Of a DNA stretch of 64,000 bases, positions 53,337 through 61,809 are shown in pieces (within the stretch, counting starts at the first letter, position 1; each line of letters opens with the position of its first letter). The stretch lies in assembly GCF_014646155.1 (NCBI RefSeq), contig NZ_BMMX01000003.1:77832-141831 (forward strand), read 5' to 3'. The notes beneath the pieces were generated by a model. It ran no database searches and was not told the DNA's origin. It saw nothing but the letters and a program-made list of their open reading frames with translations. A program made the position numbers and the translations under genes. The DNA is from Mangrovihabitans endophyticus. Its GTDB lineage: Bacteria; Actinomycetota; Actinomycetes; Mycobacteriales; Micromonosporaceae.

Positions 53337-56147
53337 ATGGCCAACCGCACCACCTCCGCCAGAAGAACCCGTGCGCGCCGGCCGCTGGCCGTGCTCGCCG
53401 GCACCGCCGTCGTCGCGGCGGCGGCCACCGCGGTCACCTGGGCGGCGTCGCCGGCCAGCGCGGCCGGATTGTCCCCGTTCGACATCGCCGGGCGGGGCGC
53501 CACCGTCCCCTTCACCGAGATCGAGGCGGAGAACGCCGCCACCAACGGCACCACCACCGGCACCAGCCGGTTGTACGGGACCCTGTCCTCGGAGGCGTCC
53601 GGCCGGGAGGCGGTCACCCTCGACGCGGTCGGCGAGTACGTGGAATTCACGCTCACCAAGCCGGCCAACGCGGTGACCTTCCGGTACAGCATTCCGGACA
53701 ACGCCGCCGGCACCGGCCGGGACGCCTCCCTGGACGTACGTGCCAACGGGTCGGTGGTGAAGTCCGTCCCGGTCACGTCGAAATACGGGTGGTACTACGG
53801 CTCGTACCCGTTCACCAACACCCCGGGCAAGGACCCGCACCACTTCTACGACGAAGCCCGGACCATGTTCGGCACGACGTACGGGGTCGGCACCAAGATC
53901 CGGCTGCAGGTCAGCTCGACCGCCCAGTCGCCCAGCTTCACCATCGACCTGGCCGACTTCGAGAATGTGGCGGCCCCGATCGGCAAGCCGTCCGGGGCGA
54001 TCGACGTGGTCGCCGATTACGGCGCCGACCCGACCGGTGCGACCGACTCCACCGCGAAGTTCCAGTCCGCGGTGAATGCCGGTGCCTCATCCGGGCGCAC
54101 GGTCTATGTCCCGCAGGGCAACTACACCCTCTACAGCCACGTCATCGTCGACCGGGTGACGCTGGCCGGCGCCGGCCCCTGGTACACCGTGCTCGGCGGC
54201 CGGCATCCCACCCAGCGCAACCAGGCGGCGGGCATCTATGGCAAGTACAACAACGAGGGCGGCCCGAGCCAGAACGTCACGGTGAAGGACCTGGCGGTCA
54301 TCGGCGACATCCGGGAACGCGTCGACGAGGACCAGGTGAACGCGTTCGGCGGGGCCATGTCCAACTCCACCATCGACGACGTGTGGATGCAGCACACCAA
54401 AGTCGGCGCGTGGATGGACGGACCGATGGACCACTTCACCATCAAGAACAGCCGGATCCTGGACCAGACCGCGGACGGAGTGAACTTCCACATCGGCGTC
54501 ACCAACTCCACGGTCACCAACACGTTCGTCCGCAACACCGGCGATGACGGCCTGGCGATGTGGGCGGAGAACACGCCCAACGTCTCCAACTCGTTCACGC
54601 ACAACACCGTGGTCGCCCCGATCCTGGCGAACAACCTGGTGAGTTACGGCGGCCGGGACATCACGATGACCGACAACGTGGTCTCGGACACCGTCACCAA
54701 CGGCGGCGGCATCCACGTGGCCAACCGCTATCCCGGCGTGCAGGGCGGCGGCCCGACCGGCGTGCACGGCACCTGGACCCTGGCCCGCAACACCCTGATC
54801 CGCGCCGGGAACTCCGACTACAACTGGAACTTCGGCGTCGGCGCGATCTGGTTCGACGCGTTGCAGGGCAACTTCACCGACGCCACCATCAACATCACCG
54901 ACACCGACATCCTGGACAGCTCGTACGCGGCGCTGGCCTGGATCGAGGGACAGACCAGCGGCATCAACCTGTCCAATGTGAACATCGAAGGCGCCGGGAC
55001 GTTCGCGTTGCAGGTGCAGGCGCCCAGCCAGGTGACCTTCAACAACGTGCGGGCCAGCGGCATCGCGCAGGCCAACCCGTTCTACAACTGCGTCGGCTCG
55101 GCCTTCCAGGTCACCCGCACCGGTACCAACACCGGCTGGTACACCGACAATCCGTACTGCGGGCCGTGGCCGGACCCGAAGTGGGGCAACGGCCCCACCA
55201 CGCCGCCGACCACCGGGCCGACCACCCCGCCGACGACGCAGCCGACCACTCCGCCTACCACGCCACCGGCCGACGGGAACCTGGCGCAGGGCCGCCCGGT
55301 CAGCGCCTCCAGCACCAACGCGCCGTACACGGCGGCCAACGCGGTGGACGGCAACGCCGGAACCTATTGGGAAAGCACCAACAACGCCTTCCCGCAGACC
55401 TACACCGTCGATCTGGGGTCGGCGCGCAACGTGGGGCGGCTGGTGCTGAAACTGCCCAGCGGCTGGGAGTCGCGCACGCAGAACATCGCGGTCGCCGGCT
55501 CCACCGACGGCAACTCGTGGACCACCCTGTCCGCGGCGGCCAACCGCACCTTCAACCCGAACGCCACCATCACCCTGCCCTCGGGCAGCCGGCGCTACCT
55601 GCGGCTCACCTTCACGGCCAACTCGGCCTGGCCGGCCGCCCAACTGTCCGAACTGGAGGCGTACGCCGACGGCGGGAGCAACCCGACCACGCCGCCCACC
55701 ACCACGCCGCCGACCACGCCGCCCTCATCCGGCAACCTGGCCGCCGGGCGGCCGGTCAGCGCGACAAGCCACTCCGACGTCTACACCGAGGGCAACGTGG
55801 TGGACGGCAACGCCGGCACGTACTGGGAAAGCGCGAACAACGCGTTCCCGCAGTCGCTCACCGTCGACCTCGGCCAGGCCCGGTCGGTGTCCCGGGTGGT
55901 GCTGAAACTGCCGCCCGCGACGGCCTGGGAACGGCGCACCCAGACGCTGTCGGTGCTGGGCTCGACCGACGGCTCGTCGTACTCGACGGTCAAGGCGTCG
56001 GCGGGCTACACCTTCGATCCCTCCTCCGGCAACACGGTCACCGTCTCGTTCGCCGCCACTTCCCGGCGCTACCTGAGGCTGACCTTCACCGGCAACACCG
56101 GCTGGCCCGCGGGCCAGATCTCCGAGTTCGAGGTCTACGCGTCCTAG
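53337..56147 (+). CDS. Secreted GH87 alpha-1,3-glucanase/mycodextranase with CBM6-like and two F5/8C domains
   Basis: A 936-residue exported enzyme. Signal peptide 1-~45; a CBM6-like domain ~55-205 (FTEIEAENAATNG); a right-handed beta-helix catalytic domain ~215-610; Thr/Pro linkers; and two F5/8 type C (discoidin) modules at ~645-785 and ~805-936. The catalytic domain carries GAGPWYTVLGG, TADGVNFHIG and RNTGDDGLAMW, the paired-Asp motif expected for GH87. GH87 enzymes cut alpha-1,3- (or mixed 1,3/1,4-) glucan, a fungal wall and plaque polymer. ATG 53337 with GAAAGGA upstream is chosen. Confidence 0.87.
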   Translation: MANRTTSARRTRARRPLAVLAGTAVVAAAATAVTWAASPASAAGLSPFDIAGRGATVPFTEIEAENAATNGTTTGTSRLYGTLSSEASGREAVTLDAVGEYVEFTLTKPANAVTFRYSIPDNAAGTGRDASLDVRANGSVVKSVPVTSKYGWYYGSYPFTNTPGKDPHHFYDEARTMFGTTYGVGTKIRLQVSSTAQSPSFTIDLADFENVAAPIGKPSGAIDVVADYGADPTGATDSTAKFQSAVNAGASSGRTVYVPQGNYTLYSHVIVDRVTLAGAGPWYTVLGGRHPTQRNQAAGIYGKYNNEGGPSQNVTVKDLAVIGDIRERVDEDQVNAFGGAMSNSTIDDVWMQHTKVGAWMDGPMDHFTIKNSRILDQTADGVNFHIGVTNSTVTNTFVRNTGDDGLAMWAENTPNVSNSFTHNTVVAPILANNLVSYGGRDITMTDNVVSDTVTNGGGIHVANRYPGVQGGGPTGVHGTWTLARNTLIRAGNSDYNWNFGVGAIWFDALQGNFTDATINITDTDILDSSYAALAWIEGQTSGINLSNVNIEGAGTFALQVQAPSQVTFNNVRASGIAQANPFYNCVGSAFQVTRTGTNTGWYTDNPYCGPWPDPKWGNGPTTPPTTGPTTPPTTQPTTPPTTPPADGNLAQGRPVSASSTNAPYTAANAVDGNAGTYWESTNNAFPQTYTVDLGSARNVGRLVLKLPSGWESRTQNIAVAGSTDGNSWTTLSAAANRTFNPNATITLPSGSRRYLRLTFTANSAWPAAQLSELEAYADGGSNPTTPPTTTPPTTPPSSGNLAAGRPVSATSHSDVYTEGNVVDGNAGTYWESANNAFPQSLTVDLGQARSVSRVVLKLPPATAWERRTQTLSVLGSTDGSSYSTVKASAGYTFDPSSGNTVTVSFAATSRRYLRLTFTGNTGWPAGQISEFEVYAS

Positions 56148-56247
56148 CCCCGCCGGGCGCGGGCCTCGTCACACCGGCGGGGCGGGCGGAGACCACCGAC
56201 CTTCGTCCGCCCCGCCATCCACCGCCGCAGAAAGGGCGTGCTCCCAC

Positions 56248-59200
56248 ATGTCCAGATCAGTCCTGCCCCGCCTCCGACGATCCGCCATAGCCGTGGCGTC
56301 GGCCTCCGCCGTCGCCGCCGCGCTCCTGGCCGCCCCGCAGGCGGCCCAGGCCGCCGGTCCCAATTTGGCCGCCGGGAAGACCTTCACCGCCAGCAGCTAC
56401 ACCGACGTCTACCCGGCCGGCAACGCCGGCGACGGCAACGCGAGCACCTACTGGGAAAGCCGCAACAACGCCTTCCCGCAATGGCTACAGGTGGACCTGG
56501 GCTCCTCGGTCAGCGTCAACCAGGCCGTGCTCAAGCTGCCGCCGCCCAGCTCCTGGGAGACGCGTACCCAGACCCTGGCCGTGCAGGGCAGCACCACCGG
56601 CACCACCTTCACCGACCTGGTGGCCGGCACCGGTTACACGTTCAACCCGGCCACCGGCAACACGGTGACCATCAACTTCGGCGCCGCGACCACGCGCTAT
56701 CTGCGGCTCGCCTTCACCGGCAACACGGCCTGGCCGGCCGGGCAACTGTCCGAACTGGAGGTGTACGGTCCGACGGCGGGGGACACCACCGCGCCGAGCG
56801 CACCCACCGGGCTCGCCTTCACCCAGCCGGCCTCCGGGCAGATCCGGCTCACCTGGAACGCCGCCACCGACAACGTCGGCGTCACCGGATACGACGTCTA
56901 CGCCAACGGCCAGCTACGCACCAGCCTGGCCGGCAACGTGCTGACCTACACCGACAACCAGCCGGACAGCGCCACCGTCGCGTACTACGTGCGGGCCCGG
57001 GACGCCGCCGGCAACCAGTCGGGCAACAGCAACACGGTCACCCGCACCGGGCAGAGCGGCGACACCCAGGTGCCCACCACGCCGGGCACGCTCACCTACA
57101 CCCAGCCTGCCAGCGGTCAGATCCGGCTGGCCTGGGGTGCGTCGAGCGACAACGTCGGCGTCACCGGGTACGACGTCTACGCCAACGGTTCGATACGCGC
57201 CAGCGTCGGCGGCAACGTGCTGACGTACACCGACAATCAGCCGGACAGCGCCACCGTGGCGTATTACGTGAAGGCCAAGGATGCGGCGGGCAACCAGTCG
57301 GCGGCGAGCAACACCGTCACCCGCACCGGAAGCCAGACCAACGGGACGAACCTGGCGGTGGGCAAGCCGATCGAGGCGTCCTCCAGCGTCTACACGTTCG
57401 TGGCGGCCAACGCCAACGACAACGACACCGCCACGTACTGGGAAGGCAGCGCGTACCCGGCGAACCTGACGGTGAAGCTCGGCGCGAACGCCACCACCGG
57501 GTCGGTGGTCGTCAAGCTCAACCCCGACCCGGTGTGGAGCACCCGCACGCAGACCTTCGCCATCCTGGGCCGGGAGCAGAGCGCATCCGGCTTCACCACG
57601 TTGAAGAGCTCGGCGACCTACACGTTCAACCCGTCCACCGGCAACACGGTCACCATCCCGGTCGCCGCCACCGCGGCGGACGTGCGGCTCAGCTTCACCG
57701 CCAACAGCGGCGCGCCCAGCGGTCAAGTGGCCGAGTTCCAGGTCATCGGCAACCCCGCGCCCAACCCGGACCTGACCGTCTCGGGCATGTCGTTCTCACC
57801 ATCCTCGCCGGTGGAGACCGACGCCGTGACGCTGTCCGCCACCGTGCGCAACGCGGGCAACGCCGGCAGCCCGGCCAGCACCGTCAACTTCTACCTCGGC
57901 ACCGCCAAGGTAGGCACGGCCACCGTCGGCGCGCTCGCAGCCGGAGCCTCGACCACCGTCTCGGTCAACGCCGGCACCCGCAACGCGGGCACCTACACGC
58001 TGAAGGCGATCGTGGACGAGGACGACACGGTCATCGAGCAGAACGACGCGAACAACTCCTACACCAACCCGACCGACCTGGTGGTCGCACCGGTGGCCAG
58101 CTCCGACCTGGTGGCCTCCGCGGTGAGCTGGTCGCCGGGCACGCCCGCGGCCGGCAACACGGTCACCTTCTCCGTGACGTTGAAGAACCAGGGCACCGTG
58201 GCCACCGCCGGTGGCTCGCACGGCATCACGCTGACCGTGCTCAACGGCACCAGCGTGGTCAAGACACTCACCGGCGCGTACTCCGGCACCCTTGCCGCGG
58301 GTGCCAGCTCGCCGGCGGTCAACCTGGGCACGTGGACCGCGGCCAACGGCAAATACACCGTCCGCACCGTGGTCGCCGCCGACGGCAACGAACTGCCGGT
58401 CAAGCGGGACAACAACACCACCGAGAAGCCGTTCTTCGTGGGCCGCGGCGCGAACATGCCGTACGACATGTATGAGGCCGAGGACGGCACCACCGGCGGC
58501 GGCGCGCAGGTGGTCGGCCCCAACCGCAAGATCGGCGATCTGGGCGGCGAGGCGTCCGGGCGGCGTGCGGTCACCCTGAACCAGACCGGCGCGTACGTGC
58601 AATGGACCACCCGGGCGAGTACCAACACGCTCGTGGCGCGGTTCTCCATCCCGGACAACACCACCAGCTCGATCAACATCTACGTGAACGGCACGCTCAA
58701 CAAGACGCTGCCGCTCACCTCGAAGTACGCCTGGCTCTACGGCAACGAGGCGGAGCCGCAGAACTCCGGTTCGAACCCGCGTCACATCTACGACGAAGCC
58801 AACATCATGCTGAACGGCACCGCCGACGCGGGCAGCACGATCCGACTGCAGAAGGACTCCGGCAACCCGGGCAACATCGCGATCGACTTCATCAACACCG
58901 AGCAGGTCTCGCCGGTCGCCAACCCGGACCCGGCGCGGTACGTCGTACCGGCCGGCTTCGACCAGCAGTCCGTGCAGGCGGCGCTGGACGCGGCGCGGAT
59001 GGACAGCAGCAAGGCGGGCGTCTACCTGCCGGCCGGCAACTACCAGACGACGAACAAGTTCAACGTCTACGGCAAGGCCATCCAGGTGGTCGGCGCCGGA
59101 CCGTGGTACACGCGGTTCTTCACGCCGCAGGACCAGCAGCAGACCGACGCGGGCTTCGACGCCCAGAGCTCGGCCAACGGGTCCACCTTCAAGAACTTCG

Positions 59201-60096
59201 CGTTCTTCGGCAACTACATCATCCGGCAGGACGGACCGGGCAAGGTGTTCAATTTCCGGGACGTCAGCAACATCACCATCGACAACATCTGGGCCGAGCA
59301 CACGGTCTGCCTCTACTGGGGCCTGAACACCGACCACATGACCATCAAGAACTCGCGGATCCGCGACCTGTTCGCCGACGGCATCAACATGACCAACGGC
59401 AGCACCGACAACCTGGTCGACAACAACGACGCCCGGGCCACCGGCGACGACTCGTTCGCGCTGTTCTCGGCGATCGACGCGGGCGGCTCCGACGAGATCA
59501 ACAACACCTACTCCAACCTGTCGGCCACGCTGACCTGGCGAGCCGCGGGCGTCGCGGTCTACGGGGGGTACGCGAACACGTTCAAGAACATCTACATCGC
59601 GGACACCCTGACGTACTCCGGCATCACGATCAGCTCGCTGGACTTCGGGTACGCGATGAACGGGTTCGGCGCGAACCCGCCCACGGTGTTCGACAACATC
59701 TCCATCGTCCGTGCGGGCGGCCATTTCTGGGGTGCGCAGACCTTCCCCGGCATCTGGCTGTTCAGCGCCTCCAAGGTGTTCCAGGGCATCCGAGTGAGCA
59801 ATGTGGACATCGTGGACCCGACCTACTCCGGCATCATGTTCCAGACGCAGTACATCGGCGGCCAGCCGGTGAATCCGATCAAGGACACGGTGTTCACCAA
59901 CATCACCATCACCGGGGCGCACAAGAGCGGTGACGAGTACGACGCCAAGTCGGGCTTCGGCATCTGGGCGAACCCGATGCCGGAATCGGGACAGGGCCCG
60001 GCAGTGGGCTCGGCGACCTTCCACAACCTGCAGATGAGCGACAACTGGCGGGACATCGAGAACCCGACCAGCACCTTCACCATCAACCGGGACTGA
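56248..60096 (+). CDS. Large secreted GH87 alpha-1,3-glucanase with eight accessory modules
   Basis: A 1282-residue exported enzyme. Order: signal peptide (1-36), F5/8C (~37-172), two fibronectin-III domains (~178-265, ~272-360; nearly identical in DNVGVTGYDVYANG), F5/8C (~365-505), two CARDB-like domains (~510-610, ~615-735), CBM6-like (~740-890), and C-terminal GH87 beta-helix (~895-1282) with GAGPWYTRFF, FADGINMTNG and RATGDDSFALF. This is the mirror image of the other GH87 gene, which has its catalytic domain in the middle and carbohydrate modules after it. Together they should attack insoluble alpha-1,3-glucan, feeding the importer encoded just upstream. RBS AAAGGG; a strong terminator follows. 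Confidence 0.88.
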   Translation: MSRSVLPRLRRSAIAVASASAVAAALLAAPQAAQAAGPNLAAGKTFTASSYTDVYPAGNAGDGNASTYWESRNNAFPQWLQVDLGSSVSVNQAVLKLPPPSSWETRTQTLAVQGSTTGTTFTDLVAGTGYTFNPATGNTVTINFGAATTRYLRLAFTGNTAWPAGQLSELEVYGPTAGDTTAPSAPTGLAFTQPASGQIRLTWNAATDNVGVTGYDVYANGQLRTSLAGNVLTYTDNQPDSATVAYYVRARDAAGNQSGNSNTVTRTGQSGDTQVPTTPGTLTYTQPASGQIRLAWGASSDNVGVTGYDVYANGSIRASVGGNVLTYTDNQPDSATVAYYVKAKDAAGNQSAASNTVTRTGSQTNGTNLAVGKPIEASSSVYTFVAANANDNDTATYWEGSAYPANLTVKLGANATTGSVVVKLNPDPVWSTRTQTFAILGREQSASGFTTLKSSATYTFNPSTGNTVTIPVAATAADVRLSFTANSGAPSGQVAEFQVIGNPAPNPDLTVSGMSFSPSSPVETDAVTLSATVRNAGNAGSPASTVNFYLGTAKVGTATVGALAAGASTTVSVNAGTRNAGTYTLKAIVDEDDTVIEQNDANNSYTNPTDLVVAPVASSDLVASAVSWSPGTPAAGNTVTFSVTLKNQGTVATAGGSHGITLTVLNGTSVVKTLTGAYSGTLAAGASSPAVNLGTWTAANGKYTVRTVVAADGNELPVKRDNNTTEKPFFVGRGANMPYDMYEAEDGTTGGGAQVVGPNRKIGDLGGEASGRRAVTLNQTGAYVQWTTRASTNTLVARFSIPDNTTSSINIYVNGTLNKTLPLTSKYAWLYGNEAEPQNSGSNPRHIYDEANIMLNGTADAGSTIRLQKDSGNPGNIAIDFINTEQVSPVANPDPARYVVPAGFDQQSVQAALDAARMDSSKAGVYLPAGNYQTTNKFNVYGKAIQVVGAGPWYTRFFTPQDQQQTDAGFDAQSSANGSTFKNFAFFGNYIIRQDGPGKVFNFRDVSNITIDNIWAEHTVCLYWGLNTDHMTIKNSRIRDLFADGINMTNGSTDNLVDNNDARATGDDSFALFSAIDAGGSDEINNTYSNLSATLTWRAAGVAVYGGYANTFKNIYIADTLTYSGITISSLDFGYAMNGFGANPPTVFDNISIVRAGGHFWGAQTFPGIWLFSASKVFQGIRVSNVDIVDPTYSGIMFQTQYIGGQPVNPIKDTVFTNITITGAHKSGDEYDAKSGFGIWANPMPESGQGPAVGSATFHNLQMSDNWRDIENPTSTFTINRD

Positions 60097-60114
60097 TCCG
60101 TCCGTCCCTGGGAT

Positions 60115-60150
60115 CGAAGGCCCGCACCGCCACGACGGTGCGGGCCTTCG
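60115..60150 (+). terminator. Strong hairpin terminator after the GH87 gene
   Basis: CGAAGGCCCGCACCG (60115-60129) pairs perfectly with its complement at 60136-60150 around a 6-nt loop. It ends the alpha-glucan locus. Confidence 0.9.
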
Positions 60151-60190
60151 CCCGTCCCCGTCCCACCCCGCCCGCCCCGCCCGTGCCCGG

Positions 60191-60240
60191 TCCCGCTCGT
60201 GCCCGTCCCGCTCGTGCCCGTCCCGCTCGTGCCCGTCCCG
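60191..60240. repeat. C-rich 15-bp tandem repeat
   Basis: Three full copies plus a partial of TCCCGCTCGTGCCCG, continuing as C-rich low-complexity DNA to the left end of element E. Confidence 0.9.
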
Positions 60241-60286
60241 CGTGCCCCGCGCGTCCCGCCCGTCTCGCGCGTCCCGCGCGCGCGGT

Positions 60287-60357
60287 CGATCTTGAACTTT
60301 CCGGTCGAACAATCCCGCCTATATCACCTCGATATGGACACACTTTCTCCAAGATCG
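60287..60357. repeat. 70-bp inverted-end element family 1, copy E
   Basis: CGATCTTG (60287-60294) pairs with CAAGATCG (60350-60357); 71 bp. Left end extends to CGATCTTGAACTTTCCGG, shared with copy F. Confidence 0.85.
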
Positions 60358-60382
60358 AGCGGGAGGAGTGCGCCTAGCGCGT

Positions 60383-60453
60383 CGATCTTGAACTTTCCGG
60401 CCTGGCATAACGGGGTATAGCGGTGTGTATTGGGCACAGCAACTTCAAGATCG
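60383..60453. repeat. 70-bp inverted-end element family 1, copy F
   Basis: CGATCTTGAA (60383-60392) pairs with TTCAAGATCG (60444-60453); 71 bp. It starts exactly 96 bp after copy E, the same spacing as copies A and B. Confidence 0.85.
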
Positions 60454-60455
60454 TC

Positions 60456-60715
60456 CCGGGGGGACGCGACCGGCCGGGTGAGGCGGGCGGGCGGCCGGGC
60501 GGGGGGACGCGACCGGGCGGGGGGACGCGGGCAGGCGGGGGGACGCGGGCAGGCGGGGGGACGCGGCCGGGGTGGGGGTGAGGCGGGCGGGCCGGGCGGG
60601 GGGACGCGACACGGGGACGCGACACGGGGACGCGACACGGGGACGCGACACGGGGACGCGACACGGGGACGCGACGGGGGACGGGGACGGGGGACGTGGG
60701 GGCGGGGATGATGCG
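60456..60715. repeat. G-rich minisatellite array after copy F
   Basis: Contains ~18-bp GCGGGGGGACGCGGGCAG-type units (about 60517-60570), then five full and one partial 13-bp units GGGGACGCGACAC (about 60600-60676), then G-rich DNA without period. The remaining gap up to 60951 has no gene that I can support; TTGACG at 60823 is a possible -35 without a clear -10. Confidence 0.9.
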
Positions 60716-60951
60716 GGGAGGGGCGATCCGGAAGCGTGGCGGGGTGGGGTGGGCGGACGTGGCCGGGGCGGTGACGTGGATGGTCAGGGGTGGGCGGGGC
60801 GTCGGGGGCGGGGCGCGGTGTATTGACGCGAACGGGGACGACGCACGAGAGATGATGGTCTTGTCGCAGTCGTGTGCTGGACTGGGCGGTATGAAGTTGA
60901 AGGTTGGCGCAACCGTCGCGTGGCAGCGGCGTCGGAGGCAGGGAGCGGTCG

Positions 60952-61809
60952 ATGTCGACCCGTGATCAGCGGCCCCTCGAGGAGGGGATCGTCCGGGATT
61001 TCCAGGTCAACTTGTCGTACGGGCGCTATCTGCACCTGGACGAGATTCTGTCCGCGCAGCACCCGGTCAGCGTTCCCGAGCACCACGACGAGCTGCTGTT
61101 CATTCTCCAGCATCAGACGTCCGAGCTCTGGCTCAAGCTGATTCTGCACGAGCTGAGTGCGGTGCGTCGCCAGTTCGCCGCCGACGAGTTGCGCCCGGCG
61201 CTCAAGGGGCTGGCGCGGGTGAAGCACATCCAGCGCTGCCTCACCGAGCAATGGTCGGTGCTCGCCACCTTGACCCCGACCGAATACGCCGAGTTTCGCA
61301 GTTTCCTCGGCACGTCGTCGGGCTTTCAGTCCTATCAATACCGCGCGATCGAGTTCACCCTCGGCAACAAGGACCGGCGGATGCTGTCGCTCTTCGACGA
61401 CGATCCCAGCGCGCGGGAGCTGCTGGTGGCCGCCTTGGAGGCACCGAGCATCTATGACGAGTTCCTGCGGCACCTGGCCCGGCACGGCCACGACGTGCCG
61501 GGCGAGATCCTGCGGCGCGACGTGACGATGCCGTACCGCTATCACCCGGAGCTGGTCAAGGTGTTCGCCCGCATCTACGAGCATGCCGAGGATTTCTGGA
61601 CGGCGTACGAAGCCTGCGAGGAACTGGTCGACCTGGAGGAGAACTTTCAGCTCTGGCGGTTCCGGCATCTGAAGACCGTGGAGCGGACGATCGGCGTCAA
61701 GCGCGGCACCGGCGGCTCCAGCGGTGTGAGTTTCCTGCGCGCCGCGCTGGATTTGACGTTCTTCCCCGAGCTGTACGCGGTGCGTACGGAGATCGGAGCG
61801 CGCCCGTGA
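60952..61809 (+). CDS. kynA: Tryptophan 2,3-dioxygenase
   Basis: A 285-residue heme dioxygenase that opens the indole ring of tryptophan to N-formylkynurenine. Diagnostic stretches include HHDELLFILQHQTSELWLKL, GTSSGFQSYQYRAIEF (substrate pocket) and LWRFRHLKTVERTIGVKRGTG with the proximal-histidine region and the family KxGTGGSSG loop. ATG 60952 with GGGAG upstream is preferred over the in-frame ATG at 60904. It overlaps the kynureninase gene as GTGA. Confidence 0.95.
   Translation: MSTRDQRPLEEGIVRDFQVNLSYGRYLHLDEILSAQHPVSVPEHHDELLFILQHQTSELWLKLILHELSAVRRQFAADELRPALKGLARVKHIQRCLTEQWSVLATLTPTEYAEFRSFLGTSSGFQSYQYRAIEFTLGNKDRRMLSLFDDDPSARELLVAALEAPSIYDEFLRHLARHGHDVPGEILRRDVTMPYRYHPELVKVFARIYEHAEDFWTAYEACEELVDLEENFQLWRFRHLKTVERTIGVKRGTGGSSGVSFLRAALDLTFFPELYAVRTEIGARP

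Noticed and set aside
57796..60312. 838-residue minus-strand frame opposite the GH87 gene
   Set aside because: Antisense shadow; the + strand frame has a signal peptide and a complete series of known domains.
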